Shown here: piece by piece, positions 15,790-24,491 of the stretch
Position numbering within the stretch: the stretch's first letter is position 1
Layout of the letters: every line of letters begins with the position of its first letter
Assembly: GCA_035516255.1 (NCBI GenBank)
Contig: DATJAL010000049.1
Coordinates: forward strand, 32,860 to 96,859
DNA length: 64,000 nucleotides
Source of the DNA: Chitinivibrionales bacterium
GTDB taxonomy: Bacteria; Fibrobacterota; Chitinivibrionia; Chitinivibrionales; FEN-1185
Direction: 5' to 3'
Made by a program: the position numbers and the translations under genes
The notes under the pieces: generated by a model
What the model was told of the DNA's origin: nothing
Database searches by the model: none
What the model saw: the letters and a program-made list of their open reading frames with translations, nothing else

Positions 15790-18700
15790 GATACAAAGCT
15801 TCCGGTTTTGAAAACGACGGTGAAATTATAACCGAGGTCGGTGCTTGCCAGCGCCAGCACGTGCTGTGGCACCTGCCCGAGTCTTCTGTTGTCAAGATCG
15901 GCGATCCCCGTTTTCTGGGGCCACAGCCCATCGCCGTTGCGCAGGCTTTCAAGCGAGGCCGCGGCCGTCACAAGAATGGACGCGGTCTCGATGTATCCCG
16001 TGTTGAAGCTCGTTGCCGCGAGCGGGACCGACGCGGCGTTGCGTCCGAGAACGTCGAGCACCTTTTTGTCTTGCGCGTTGCCCTGCGGCGCCCACACGGC
16101 GAGGCCGATGTCGTTCCAGGCAAGTCCGGCGCGCGAAAGCGCCGTTGCGCAGGCGTGTTCGAGCCCCGCCGGTTCCATGCTCTGGCCGGAAAATTCCTTC
16201 CCGTCAATGCTCATGCCGTACGCCAGCACCTCGGCCAGGACCGTCGCGCCGCGCTCCCGTGCCGCATCAAGCGTTTCGAGCACGAGGGTGGCCGCGCCCT
16301 CCGCGATCACCTTACGCTTTGGTTCCGAAATGTCAAGGTGATACGCCGACTCGGCCTCACCCTGTTTGAGGAAGCCGATGAGGTCGTAATTATAAAAGCT
16401 CTGGTAATACACCTCGTCGGCAGCGGAAGCGAACACCGCCTTTGCGCGCTTTTCCCGCAGGGCGTTGAATGCCCAAGCCACGCTCGCGAGCCCCGCGTGC
16501 GGCCCGGGCGCAAGCGTCATGTTGACTCCCTTGAGGCATAATGCATTGGAGACCCAGCCAGCGGTGGAGTTTGCCGTGATGTTGGAAAAACAGGCGATGT
16601 CGGGCTGATAATTGTCCGATTTGAAAACGCTGTTCATGTGGTCTGATTCGGGCGGGCCGTTGCACACACCCATCACGATGCCCACGTCGGCCGCGTTTTT
16701 CTGGCCCACGCGCAGGCCCGCGTGGTCGAGCGCGAGCTTCGACGCTGCGGTGGCATAGGAGCTCAACAGGTTCATTTGCGCAAAGTCAAGCCTGCGGTCA
16801 ACGTCCTGCGCGGTAAACGGCGGCACGAGCCCTGCCAGTTTCGACGCCGATGTCGTGTGCCCGAGCCTGCCGGCAGGCCCGATGCCCACCGCGCCGCGCC
16901 GCAGCGCATCAAGCGTTCTTGTGATGCCGAGTCCCAGCGAGGTGACCGTGCCGAGGCCGGTGATTACCACGCGGGAAAGCTCGCGCCTGCGCGGCGGCAG
17001 GGGAAAGTCCCATTTGGCAACGCACACCGCCGCGTTGTTGCCGCCGAACGCGTAATTCGCGGAAAGAAAGGCATTGTATTCCTTGTCGCGCGCGTTGTTG
17101 GGAACATAGTCGAGCGCGCAGCCGGGCCGCGGCTCCGAGAAATTGAGCGTGGGCGGAATGAATCCATTGTTCATGGCGAGCAGGTTGCAGGTGGCCTCCA
17201 GCATGCCGGTAGTGCCCATGCAATGGCCGAAAAATGACTTTGTTGACGTGACCGGAATCGCGGCCGTGCCGCAGAACTTGGCGATGCCCTTTGATTCGGC
17301 GCGGTCGTTCGCCTCGGTGCCGGTGCCGTGCGCGTTGATGCAGCCGATGTCGTCCCGCTTGACGCCCGCGTCATTGAGCGCGTTCACAAGCGTTTTATAC
17401 ACGCCGTCGCCCCGAGGGTCGGGCGAGGTAGGATGGTAGGCGTCGGAGGTCAACGCGTGGCCGGCGATTTTTCCGTAAATGCGGATGTGGCGCAACAGCG
17501 CCTGCTCCATGTCTTCGAGCACCCAGAACACCGAGGCCTCGCCTATGTTAAGGCCTGCCGGCAGGGAAAACGGCGCGGTGCGGCCGGTCGACACCGCCTT
17601 GAGGCCGTTGAACCCGCTCACGTTGGCGACGCAGAGCGTGTCCGATCCGCCCACGATCACCGTGGAATACAGCCCGAGATTGATAAGCGACGCGGCCAGA
17701 CCCAGCGCGCCGGTCGTTGACGAACAGGCAGTGGTGACCAGCCAGGGCTCGCCGCCGGTGCCGAGCGCGCGCGACAGCGCCTTGCCGAACCCGTAATACT
17801 GCGCCTGAAGGTTCATCTTCTCGTCAAAAATCTTGTCGCCCTTTCCATGCAGCCATTTATACTCCTCCTCGGCGGACAGCAGGCCGCCGTTGCACGTGCC
17901 GAGTACGAGCGCGATGTCGCGCCGCGCGGCGCGCGGCAGGCATTCGATCTTCGCGTCCGCCATGGCCGCGCGGCCCGCGGCGATGCCGAAATGCAGGTAT
18001 TTGTCTCCGTATTCCCTAATTTCCTCTTCGTCAAGAACCTTGCCCGCATCGAACCCCTTTATCTCGCCGCCGAGGTCGGTGCGGAAATGGCGCGCGTCGA
18101 ACAGGGTGATGGGCGCAAGCCCGTGCCTCCCCTCGCGCAGCGCCGCCGTGATGTCCGCGCAGCTGTTGCCGATGGGACTCAAGGCGCCGATGCCCGTGAC
18201 CGCGGCCTGGCCCCTCACGCCCCGGCGCTCGAGCGGCTTGCCCACGGCGCGTCGGCCGTTTTTCCATGTGGCCGGCTCAAGGCTTGCGGCATGAGAATCC
18301 TTCTGGAGCCGGTAGAAGTTGTTCCACAGGCCGATGAATTCCCTGTACAGCTCGTCGCGCGTCATGTTGAGCGGCTCGAACACCACGTGCGCGCCGTTGT
18401 AATGCGACCAGTTTTTGTCAACGATGCGGTTCTGGCGCTCGAGGCGATCCCAGTGCACCGAGCCGGGATACGGGGTGAATAGGAAAAATTCAGACGTGTG
18501 GATGCCGGCCTTGTCGAACAGCTCCACCACACGGTCGCCGATGCCCTTCTCGTCCCAGTCGCGTCCAACGGCGCACGACCCGAAAAACCTGATGTCGTGG
18601 TCGCTGAGCTTCTTGACAAGATCAAACAGCATCCGCCGTTCCCTGGCCCCGCCGGCAAGCGCGCGGATCGAGATCGGGTCAACGTTGAGCGTGCAGTAGA

Positions 18701-19532
18701 AATTCTTGACGCCCGCGGCCGCCATGAGGGAAAGGAGTTTTTCGTCGGTGTTGAGCGCCATGGTGGAGGAGACGAAATATTTCTTCCCCAGCGGGATGAG
18801 CGCGTTGAGCAGACTCTGCGCGTATTCGGTCATTTTGCGCTGGGTGAAGAAAAGCGTGTCGTCGGCGAGATACACGTTCTCGTATTTGAGCCCGCGGATC
18901 TCCTCCACCACCTTGTCAATGGGCCTGAACCGAATCCTGCCGCCCATGTGCGCGGGTATGGCGCACATCGCGCAGTTGTACGTGCACCCGCGCGTGAGCT
19001 GCACAAGGTCCTCGTCCCAGTCGTAATAGTCTTTTTTGTAAAAAAGGTCGCGCCGCGTAATTTTCATGTCGGCCAGATTGAACGAGCAGCCGCCCTTGTA
19101 AATCCTTTTCAAGGCGCCGGCTTTGAGATCGTTCAGTATGACGGGCCACGTGGGCTCGCCCTCGCCGGTGTTCACCGCATCGGCGTGCTTGAGGCATTCC
19201 TCCGCCATGAACGACGGGAAAAATCCTCCCATGATCACCTTAGCGCCCGCCGCCCTGAACCCGTCCCCTATTTCAAACGCGCGTTGCGCCTGCGGCGTGA
19301 AGCAGTTGATCGCGACAAGGTCGGTTTTCGCGGAAAAATCCACCGGGTCGCCCGCGTTGTCGTCTATGAGCTCGACCTCGAATTCCGGCGGCGTCAATGA
19401 CGCGAGGATGGGGATGCCCAGCGACGGCGGCGTGGTGAAATCGCCGAGAAAATATTCGACCAGCCCCTTGTCCAATTCGGGGTTGTTGAGGAGGAACTTT
19501 TCGAAGCGGGGATAAATAAAGGTTATTTTCAC
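15786..19532 (-). CDS. B12-binding radical SAM protein fused to ketosynthase and CLF-like domains
   Basis: This 1248-residue protein joins three units. Residues ~1-150 look like a cobalamin-binding domain (VKITFIYPRFEKF, then KVIMGGFFPSFMAEE). Residues ~170-410 are radical SAM, with RGCTYNCAMC giving CX3CX2C (Cys183, 187, 190). After a ~30-residue linker, residues ~440-850 are a complete ketosynthase: Cys603 (TTACSSTTG), His735 (NAHGTGTEAND), His770 (KSFFGHCMG) and FGGNNAAV. Residues ~853-1248 are a second KS fold with APGPHAG in place of the Cys motif and no HGTGT, so CLF-like. The GTG at 19532 is preferred over a TTG 30 bases upstream because AAGG precedes it and the fold starts there. A fusion of this kind is new to me. 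It heads the operon and overlaps the next gene by 4 bases. Confidence 0.88.
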   Translation of the reverse strand: MKITFIYPRFEKFLLNNPELDKGLVEYFLGDFTTPPSLGIPILASLTPPEFEVELIDDNAGDPVDFSAKTDLVAINCFTPQAQRAFEIGDGFRAAGAKVIMGGFFPSFMAEECLKHADAVNTGEGEPTWPVILNDLKAGALKRIYKGGCSFNLADMKITRRDLFYKKDYYDWDEDLVQLTRGCTYNCAMCAIPAHMGGRIRFRPIDKVVEEIRGLKYENVYLADDTLFFTQRKMTEYAQSLLNALIPLGKKYFVSSTMALNTDEKLLSLMAAAGVKNFYCTLNVDPISIRALAGGARERRMLFDLVKKLSDHDIRFFGSCAVGRDWDEKGIGDRVVELFDKAGIHTSEFFLFTPYPGSVHWDRLERQNRIVDKNWSHYNGAHVVFEPLNMTRDELYREFIGLWNNFYRLQKDSHAASLEPATWKNGRRAVGKPLERRGVRGQAAVTGIGALSPIGNSCADITAALREGRHGLAPITLFDARHFRTDLGGEIKGFDAGKVLDEEEIREYGDKYLHFGIAAGRAAMADAKIECLPRAARRDIALVLGTCNGGLLSAEEEYKWLHGKGDKIFDEKMNLQAQYYGFGKALSRALGTGGEPWLVTTACSSTTGALGLAASLINLGLYSTVIVGGSDTLCVANVSGFNGLKAVSTGRTAPFSLPAGLNIGEASVFWVLEDMEQALLRHIRIYGKIAGHALTSDAYHPTSPDPRGDGVYKTLVNALNDAGVKRDDIGCINAHGTGTEANDRAESKGIAKFCGTAAIPVTSTKSFFGHCMGTTGMLEATCNLLAMNNGFIPPTLNFSEPRPGCALDYVPNNARDKEYNAFLSANYAFGGNNAAVCVAKWDFPLPPRRRELSRVVITGLGTVTSLGLGITRTLDALRRGAVGIGPAGRLGHTTSASKLAGLVPPFTAQDVDRRLDFAQMNLLSSYATAASKLALDHAGLRVGQKNAADVGIVMGVCNGPPESDHMNSVFKSDNYQPDIACFSNITANSTAGWVSNALCLKGVNMTLAPGPHAGLASVAWAFNALREKRAKAVFASAADEVYYQSFYNYDLIGFLKQGEAESAYHLDISEPKRKVIAEGAATLVLETLDAARERGATVLAEVLAYGMSIDGKEFSGQSMEPAGLEHACATALSRAGLAWNDIGLAVWAPQGNAQDKKVLDVLGRNAASVPLAATSFNTGYIETASILVTAAASLESLRNGDGLWPQKTGIADLDNRRLGQVPQHVLALASTDLGYNFTVVFKTGSFVS

Positions 19533-19679
19533 GTTTTTTCGGCCTTGGAAAATGCGGCGCAATGGTTATTACTGAGCGGTGATAAAAATAACCCATTGCG
19601 AGGGGAATTTTAAAGCATTTCCGAAGGTATTAAGACGTCATTTAAAAACAGCGAGATCTGGATTCGCATGTTTTCGCGC

Positions 19680-19800
19680 CAGGCCGGACTGGAGTGGTGA
19701 GCCGGAGCGAATTGCCGGCCGACCCCGCCGGACAAGCGTCGGGGCGGTCCGAGGGCCGCCGCCGTCTTCGGCGGGGCGCCCAGGTCTTCTCTTTTTGTAA
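19680..19800. other. GC-rich hairpin-forming gap between anmK and the KS operon
   Basis: The 271-base gap between AnmK and the radical SAM fusion is AT-rich except for this block, which is very GC-rich and can fold into several short hairpins, for example CGCCGTCTTCGGCG near 19757. It carries no recognisable gene. It may end the anmK transcript or be a fragment of a dispersed repeat. The AT-rich part (19533-19680) would hold the promoter of the KS operon, but no convincing boxes are visible. Confidence 0.35.
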
Positions 19801-19803
19801 ACT

Positions 19804-20961
19804 TCACGGAAACACCCATCTTCCAATCCCCCTTATTTCCGGATTGGGGCGGACGTTCCACGGGCCGCGGTGCCCCGAAATATATTCGTGCACCGAAAGG
19901 CCGAGCGCAAGCGGGATGCGGAGCGCGGCGGGAATGCCGGATTCCTCGACGCTTTTCACCTTGACCGGATCAAAATAGGTACCCAGATATTCGATAAGCG
20001 TCAGGTTGTTGGCGCCGCCGCCCGAAAGCCAAACGACTTCAGCGGGAATCACCTGCCGGTACTCGCGCTTGAAGAATTCAAACGCGGACCGCGCCGTGAG
20101 CGCGGTGAGCGTCGCGAGCCGGTCGAGCGGTGAAAGGGCCGCAACCTGTGGAAGGGAATATAGCGCCGCAAGTTCCTGCAGAAACGCCTGCTTCGGCGCG
20201 GGGCGGGAAAACCATTCGTGCGCCATGAGCGCGCCCAGGCACGCGCTGTCCACCTTGCCCTTTGCCGCGAACGAGCCGTCGCGGTCGAACCCGTCCTGGC
20301 AGCCGGCCTCGCGCGCGGCCAGGTTGATGAGGCAGGTGCCGGGCCCGATGTCGCTGTCGAGCACGATGGCCATTGCCTGGTTGTCAACCACGGCCATGTG
20401 CGCGACGAGCCCGATGTTGAGGTAAAGGGAAACAGGCTCGGCGTGCTTGGCGATTTTCGCGTTGCCCGGAAACAGCGGCAGCCCGCCGTCGGCGCCGGCC
20501 AGGATGCCGTGCCTGCCGAACCCGGTGATGACCGGGACCTTCAGGGCAGAGGCAAGCAGCTGCGCGTCGCCGAGCGTGACGTCCCAGACGCGCGCCTGGT
20601 CCCCGTCGCCCGCCGGCCCCCTGAAGAGCGTGCAGGGGTTCATCACGACGAAGTGCGGCTGGCGCATTGACTTATGCGCATGCGACAGCGCGGTCCGGGC
20701 GCATTCGAGGAACAGGTACGACAGCCGCTGGTCGAGCCACGCAAGCCGGTCGAGCCCTATTGCGGCCGCGGGATTGAGCGCAAGCGTTTCCACGAGCTGT
20801 TCAACGGGGTCAGGATACGGAAGAATCGCATGGGCAACGGACTCCCACGCGTCCCCCTCGGCGCAGAAATAGATGCACTGGATCCCGCTCTGCGGCCCGC
20901 CCGCGGAAACGACGAGAATGCGCCTTTTTTTTGTTTTTTTTAAAGCGGAAAAAAAATTCAT
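19804..20961 (-). CDS. AnmK-like anhydro-N-acetylmuramic acid kinase, divergent
   Basis: AnmK phosphorylates and opens 1,6-anhydro-MurNAc during recycling of cell-wall fragments. The 385 residues keep the family's later motifs: GPGTCLINLAA, FDRDGSFAAKGKVD, LSGGGANNLTLIEYL and the end RIPLALGLSVHEY. The N-terminal phosphate loop, usually MSGTSxDGID, is degenerate here (VVSAGGPQSGIQ), so kinase activity or substrate may differ. It starts at an ATG preceded by GGGG. It is a single gene upstream of the KS operon, read in the same direction but separated by the GC-rich gap. Confidence 0.7.
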   Translation of the reverse strand: MNFFSALKKTKKRRILVVSAGGPQSGIQCIYFCAEGDAWESVAHAILPYPDPVEQLVETLALNPAAAIGLDRLAWLDQRLSYLFLECARTALSHAHKSMRQPHFVVMNPCTLFRGPAGDGDQARVWDVTLGDAQLLASALKVPVITGFGRHGILAGADGGLPLFPGNAKIAKHAEPVSLYLNIGLVAHMAVVDNQAMAIVLDSDIGPGTCLINLAAREAGCQDGFDRDGSFAAKGKVDSACLGALMAHEWFSRPAPKQAFLQELAALYSLPQVAALSPLDRLATLTALTARSAFEFFKREYRQVIPAEVVWLSGGGANNLTLIEYLGTYFDPVKVKSVEESGIPAALRIPLALGLSVHEYISGHRGPWNVRPNPEIRGIGRWVFP

Positions 20962-21189
20962 GGATCATGCCCCGCGTGTGATGAATTATAAATAATAAAT
21001 GTGGGCGGAGGGAGCAACAAGCAACGGAGATTTGAACGGCCGGTATTCGAAATCCTGTAACATATGCTCGGGCGGGACTGCCTAATAGAATGCCTCCAAG
21101 AAATGTAATAAATATGTATGGAAAGAGTCGGGTGAAATCAATTATACTTAATCCGTTATTTTCCACCCCCCAATAAAAGGAATGCACCG

Positions 21190-21522
21190 ATGCCGGACAT
21201 TTTTCGTTACACCGATTACCGCAAATTCCTCAGGGACGCGATCAAGGCGATGCGGAAAAAAGACCCGTCGCTTTCGTTCCGCGCCCTTGCAAAGCACATC
21301 GGCCTGCTCGCGCCCAGCCACATTTTTCTCGTGCTCCAGGCCAAGCGAAACCTCGGCGACCTCCTGGTGCTTAAGCTGTCCGCCTTTTTAAAGCTCAAGC
21401 GCAGGGAAATGTTTTACCTCGAGCACATGACGCATTACAACCAGGCGAAAACAAAATTAGAAAAGGATGAGTATTATCGGCGCATGGTTGCGATGAATAG
21501 CCGATTGAAGAAAAGAAAATAA
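21190..21522 (+). CDS. Short TIGR02147-type protein
   Basis: This 110-residue protein resembles the first half of TIGR02147, a paralogous family found mainly in Fibrobacter and relatives: DIFRYTDYRKFLRDAIKAM, then SFRALAKHIGLLAPSHIFLV, LQAKRNLGDLLVLKLSAFL and EMFYLEHMTHYNQAKT. Residues ~25-75 look like a helix-turn-helix. Full members are around 270 residues, so the C-terminal half is missing, and the protein ends in a Lys-rich tail. The ATG has AAAAGGA upstream. It may be a truncated relic or a compact DNA-binding form. It stands alone and is followed by a palindromic repeat. Confidence 0.6.
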   Translation: MPDIFRYTDYRKFLRDAIKAMRKKDPSLSFRALAKHIGLLAPSHIFLVLQAKRNLGDLLVLKLSAFLKLKRREMFYLEHMTHYNQAKTKLEKDEYYRRMVAMNSRLKKRK

Positions 21523-21536
21523 AAAATTAATAAAAT

Positions 21537-21599
21537 GGGCGTTCCCCCGGCGTGTAGGGGCGGGTTCGCGAACAGCCCCTACGCAACGGGGGAACGCCC
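21537..21599. repeat. Nested palindromic repeat element
   Basis: This 63-base element is a three-tier palindrome. The outer 12-base arms are 21537-21548 (GGGCGTTCCCCC) and 21588-21599. Inside them GTAGGGGC (21554-21561) pairs with GCCCCTAC (21575-21582). The core GTTCGCGAAC (21564-21573) is itself self-complementary. There is no T tract after it, so it is not a plain terminator. Its form matches short mobile REP/MITE-like repeats. It lies 15 bases after the TIGR02147-type gene. Confidence 0.85.
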
Positions 21600-21626
21600 T
21601 GAATCTTTAATAAAAAAGCCTGCATT

Positions 21627-21668
21627 AAAATCAAAAACGCCGTCGAGCGTCAAACACCCGCCGGCGTT
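21627..21668 (-). terminator. Possible terminator of the DUF2723 gene
   Basis: On the minus strand AACGCCG (21668-21662) can pair with CGGCGTT (21642-21636) across a 19-base loop, followed by a T-rich stretch. It lies 24 bases after the stop of the DUF2723 gene. The loop is long, so the support is moderate. Confidence 0.4.
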
Positions 21669-21692
21669 CTCATTTTCAAACAAAAACCCTTT

Positions 21693-24491
21693 TTATTTCT
21701 TCGGCATGGGCGCCGGAACCGCCAGTCCCGGCGGTGTCAGCGCCGCCTGCGGCCGTTCTTTCGCCGCGATTGCCGCAATCTGGCTGCGCAGCTCGTCCGC
21801 CCTCCGGTCGCCCGGATGGGACTCCTGGAACGCGTTGATGGCCAGAAGCGCGCTGTCGAACTGTCGCAGGTTCACGTACATTTTCGCCAGGCTTTCGTAG
21901 CCGCTGTAATAGTCCGGGTCGCGGGCCAGAAGCATCTTGAGCACCGGAATCGCCTCCCTGCTCTTACCCTGCATTTCGAGCGCCTGCGCCAGCATGCGCA
22001 CGTATTCCGGATTTCTCGGGTCGCTCTTCATTGCCTCGCGGGCGCATGTTTCGGCCTCGGCCAGCCTGCCGTGGTTCACGAGATATTCCTGCAGCAGCGC
22101 GCGCGGCCGCCAGTCCCAGGGCACGATCGAAATGCATTTTCCGAGCTCGGTGGTGACCATGTCCAGCTTCGCGTTATATTCCTTCTCCAGCGCCATGAAG
22201 GCGGCCTTTTTCTCCTCGATCAGGGGCGCGCTCCCGCTCCCGGCGGATGCGATCTGCGTCTGGAGCGAATCGAGACGCGCCTTCTGTTCCTGCAGCGGCT
22301 TGCGGAGCATGAGCGCCATCTCCACGTAGCAGGCGGTGTAGTTGGCCTGCAGGCCCTTTGCCGCCTCGTCCACCGGCTCGTCGGTGATCTTGCCGGTGCC
22401 GTACCTGAATACTTTGTCAAGAAGATAGACCGTTTTGTCCACGTCCATGCGCCGGTCCTGCGGAATCATGGCCGGCGTGATCCGGAAGGCAAGGCCCTCC
22501 ATCTGGAGGTAGGGATCGAGCCCCATGAAGTTGTCGTCAGACACGGTGACCGCGAAATACACCGGTTTGCGCCACCGGTTCGAATCCACGATGTTAAGCA
22601 CCATCTTGTCCTGCACGCGCAGAACGTTAAGCTGGCGCCGGCCCGGAATGACCACGTTGATCCCCGCGTTGGGCAGCGTGTACTGCGTCGGGTCCTCGAA
22701 CGGGTTCAGCTCCGCGTTGAGCGCGTCGATCTGGGCGGTTGAAAACGAGATGGGCGCCTTGGGGGGCACGTCCTTGAGCTGCTTGATGTACCAGTCGGTG
22801 TTGAGCAGGCTCAGATTGATGAGGCGGACGTCCTTGCGGATGCCGTATGCCTCCTGGAGCGCCCACAGGGGGAACGTGTCGTTGTCGCCGTTGGTGATGA
22901 GCAGGGCGTCCTTGTCGCACGACATGAGTAGGTTGTACGAGGCATCGAACGGGATCCAGTTCATGTGGCGGTCGCGCGGGCCCCAGTTCTGGGCGAGGGG
23001 GAGGGCGGGCGACACGAACATCGCCACGGCGCACAGGGGCGCCGCGGTGGTGCGCAGGAGTCTGTTCTTGTTTGTAAATAAATAGGCCAGAAAGAGGCCC
23101 GAAGCGATGCCGAGCCACATGCCGTAGAACATGAAGCCGGCGTTCCAGAAATAATCACGGACGCGCACCTCGCGGTGCACGTTGGGCGGCGCGCCTTCCC
23201 TGCCCGCGCGCGCCCAGGCGAGAAGGTCCTGGTGCTCGGGCTTTGTGCCGTCGGCGAAATTCATATACCACGTGAGGATCACGGTGGTCATGAGCGTCAC
23301 CAGGATCAGCATGATCGCGGCGTTCCTGTTTTTCCGGTAATAGTAGAACCATGCCATGAACATGAATGCGGTGGGCAGCAGGTAGACAAGCAGCTTGAGA
23401 AAGCCGATGCCGAAGTTTCCCTCCATGAAATTTTTCTGGGTGTCTTTAAGGGAGAAATGGAAAAACTGCGTCAGGTGGAACCCGCCGTAGCCCATGTTGC
23501 TCTCGATCCCGAACTGCCGCGACAGGGCCCCGCGGCGGTAAAACGATCGCGACACCATGCTCTCGGAGCCGTACTGCTTCCGGTCGAGCGTGGCCGCGAA
23601 GGCCTGCCATGTCACGGGATGGTCCTCGTCGATGATCGGGTTGAGCGCCGAGCGTATCGGCATGTAGATGTGGTTCGAAAAACCGACCACGGCCATGAAC
23701 GAGAACCAGAAGCAGAACTGCCACTTTGCCTTGTTCTGCCCCTGCGCGAACATCATGATGAACGTGACCGCCGTACAGACGAGGCTCACCGCGATGAACC
23801 ACGAAAGGTTGTACATGAAGGTCGCCATGCCCACGCCCACGATCCACAGGCGCCAGTCGAAGCGTTTCTGTTTGTCAACCATCATGACAAAAAGGAATAT
23901 CGCCGGCAGGGTGATGCCCGAGATCATGTGCATGCCGACGCCCGAAAAGCCGAGGTATGCGAGCAGGAGCAGGAGCCGGTCGCGCTTCGGGTCTTTCGAT
24001 TGTGCCCACACGAGCGCGAGCCATAGGGTGATCACCACGGGAAGAAGGCATACGTTGCACTGCTCGGAGAATTCAAGCGAGCAGAACCAGAACGTGTTGC
24101 TGAAGGCGCACAAAAGCGCTCCCGTCACGCCCCCGCAATACAGTGTCAGGCGTTTCCACATGGTGTCAGCCTCGCCGACCACGTACCACAACGCACGCAC
24201 GATGATCAGGTATATGAACAGCGCGGTGAACGCGCTGCCGAACACCGCGATCAGGTTCAACCTGAACCCAGGGTCCTTGAGAAACGACAAGGCGAGGTAA
24301 AAGACGCGCCCCATGGGAATCAACAGCGGCGTGCCGGGCGGGTGCGGGATGCCGAGGCAGGCCGAGGAGGCAAGGTATTCGCCGCAGTCCCACAGCGCCA
24401 CGGTCGGCCCCGCGGTCATGATGTAGACGATGGCAGAAATGAGCATGACAAGAATTGCCAGTGCCGCGTTGACTCTTTTATGGGTGAACAT
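21693..24491 (-). CDS. DUF2723 membrane protein with C-terminal TPR
   Basis: This 932-residue protein has the DUF2723 N-terminal signature GPTVALWDCGEYLASSA and GIPHPPGTPLLIPMGR in the first periplasmic loop, then many membrane segments up to about residue 500. This GT-C-like family (relatives of TMEM260) is linked to protein O-mannosylation in animals; bacterial members are uncharacterised. The middle, after the membrane part, is soluble (LLITNGDNDTFPLWALQ). The last ~150 residues are TPR-like (LAEAETCAREAMKSDPRNPE, REAIPVLKMLLARDPDYYSG) and end in a Pro/Ala-rich tail. The ATG at 24491 begins just before the first membrane helix; 60 upstream codons read as promoter region. A role in glycosylating exported proteins is inference. 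Confidence 0.8.
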   Translation of the reverse strand: MFTHKRVNAALAILVMLISAIVYIMTAGPTVALWDCGEYLASSACLGIPHPPGTPLLIPMGRVFYLALSFLKDPGFRLNLIAVFGSAFTALFIYLIIVRALWYVVGEADTMWKRLTLYCGGVTGALLCAFSNTFWFCSLEFSEQCNVCLLPVVITLWLALVWAQSKDPKRDRLLLLLAYLGFSGVGMHMISGITLPAIFLFVMMVDKQKRFDWRLWIVGVGMATFMYNLSWFIAVSLVCTAVTFIMMFAQGQNKAKWQFCFWFSFMAVVGFSNHIYMPIRSALNPIIDEDHPVTWQAFAATLDRKQYGSESMVSRSFYRRGALSRQFGIESNMGYGGFHLTQFFHFSLKDTQKNFMEGNFGIGFLKLLVYLLPTAFMFMAWFYYYRKNRNAAIMLILVTLMTTVILTWYMNFADGTKPEHQDLLAWARAGREGAPPNVHREVRVRDYFWNAGFMFYGMWLGIASGLFLAYLFTNKNRLLRTTAAPLCAVAMFVSPALPLAQNWGPRDRHMNWIPFDASYNLLMSCDKDALLITNGDNDTFPLWALQEAYGIRKDVRLINLSLLNTDWYIKQLKDVPPKAPISFSTAQIDALNAELNPFEDPTQYTLPNAGINVVIPGRRQLNVLRVQDKMVLNIVDSNRWRKPVYFAVTVSDDNFMGLDPYLQMEGLAFRITPAMIPQDRRMDVDKTVYLLDKVFRYGTGKITDEPVDEAAKGLQANYTACYVEMALMLRKPLQEQKARLDSLQTQIASAGSGSAPLIEEKKAAFMALEKEYNAKLDMVTTELGKCISIVPWDWRPRALLQEYLVNHGRLAEAETCAREAMKSDPRNPEYVRMLAQALEMQGKSREAIPVLKMLLARDPDYYSGYESLAKMYVNLRQFDSALLAINAFQESHPGDRRADELRSQIAAIAAKERPQAALTPPGLAVPAPMPKK

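Noticed and set aside
18498..19400. 300-codon plus-strand frame opposite the radical SAM domain
   Set aside because: No start context, no family match, Arg/His-rich shadow composition; the minus strand codes the radical SAM motifs.
19610..19861. 83-codon minus-strand frame in the anmK-KS gap
   Set aside because: It overlaps the anmK end in another frame and its translation is Pro/Ala/Arg-rich filler from the hairpin block.
21537..21599. Reading the nested palindrome as a CRISPR repeat or plain terminator
   Set aside because: It is a single copy in the window with no spacers, and no T tract follows the stem.
23175..24026. 283-codon plus-strand frame opposite the DUF2723 gene
   Set aside because: His/Arg/Glu-rich antisense of membrane codons, typical for a shadow frame.
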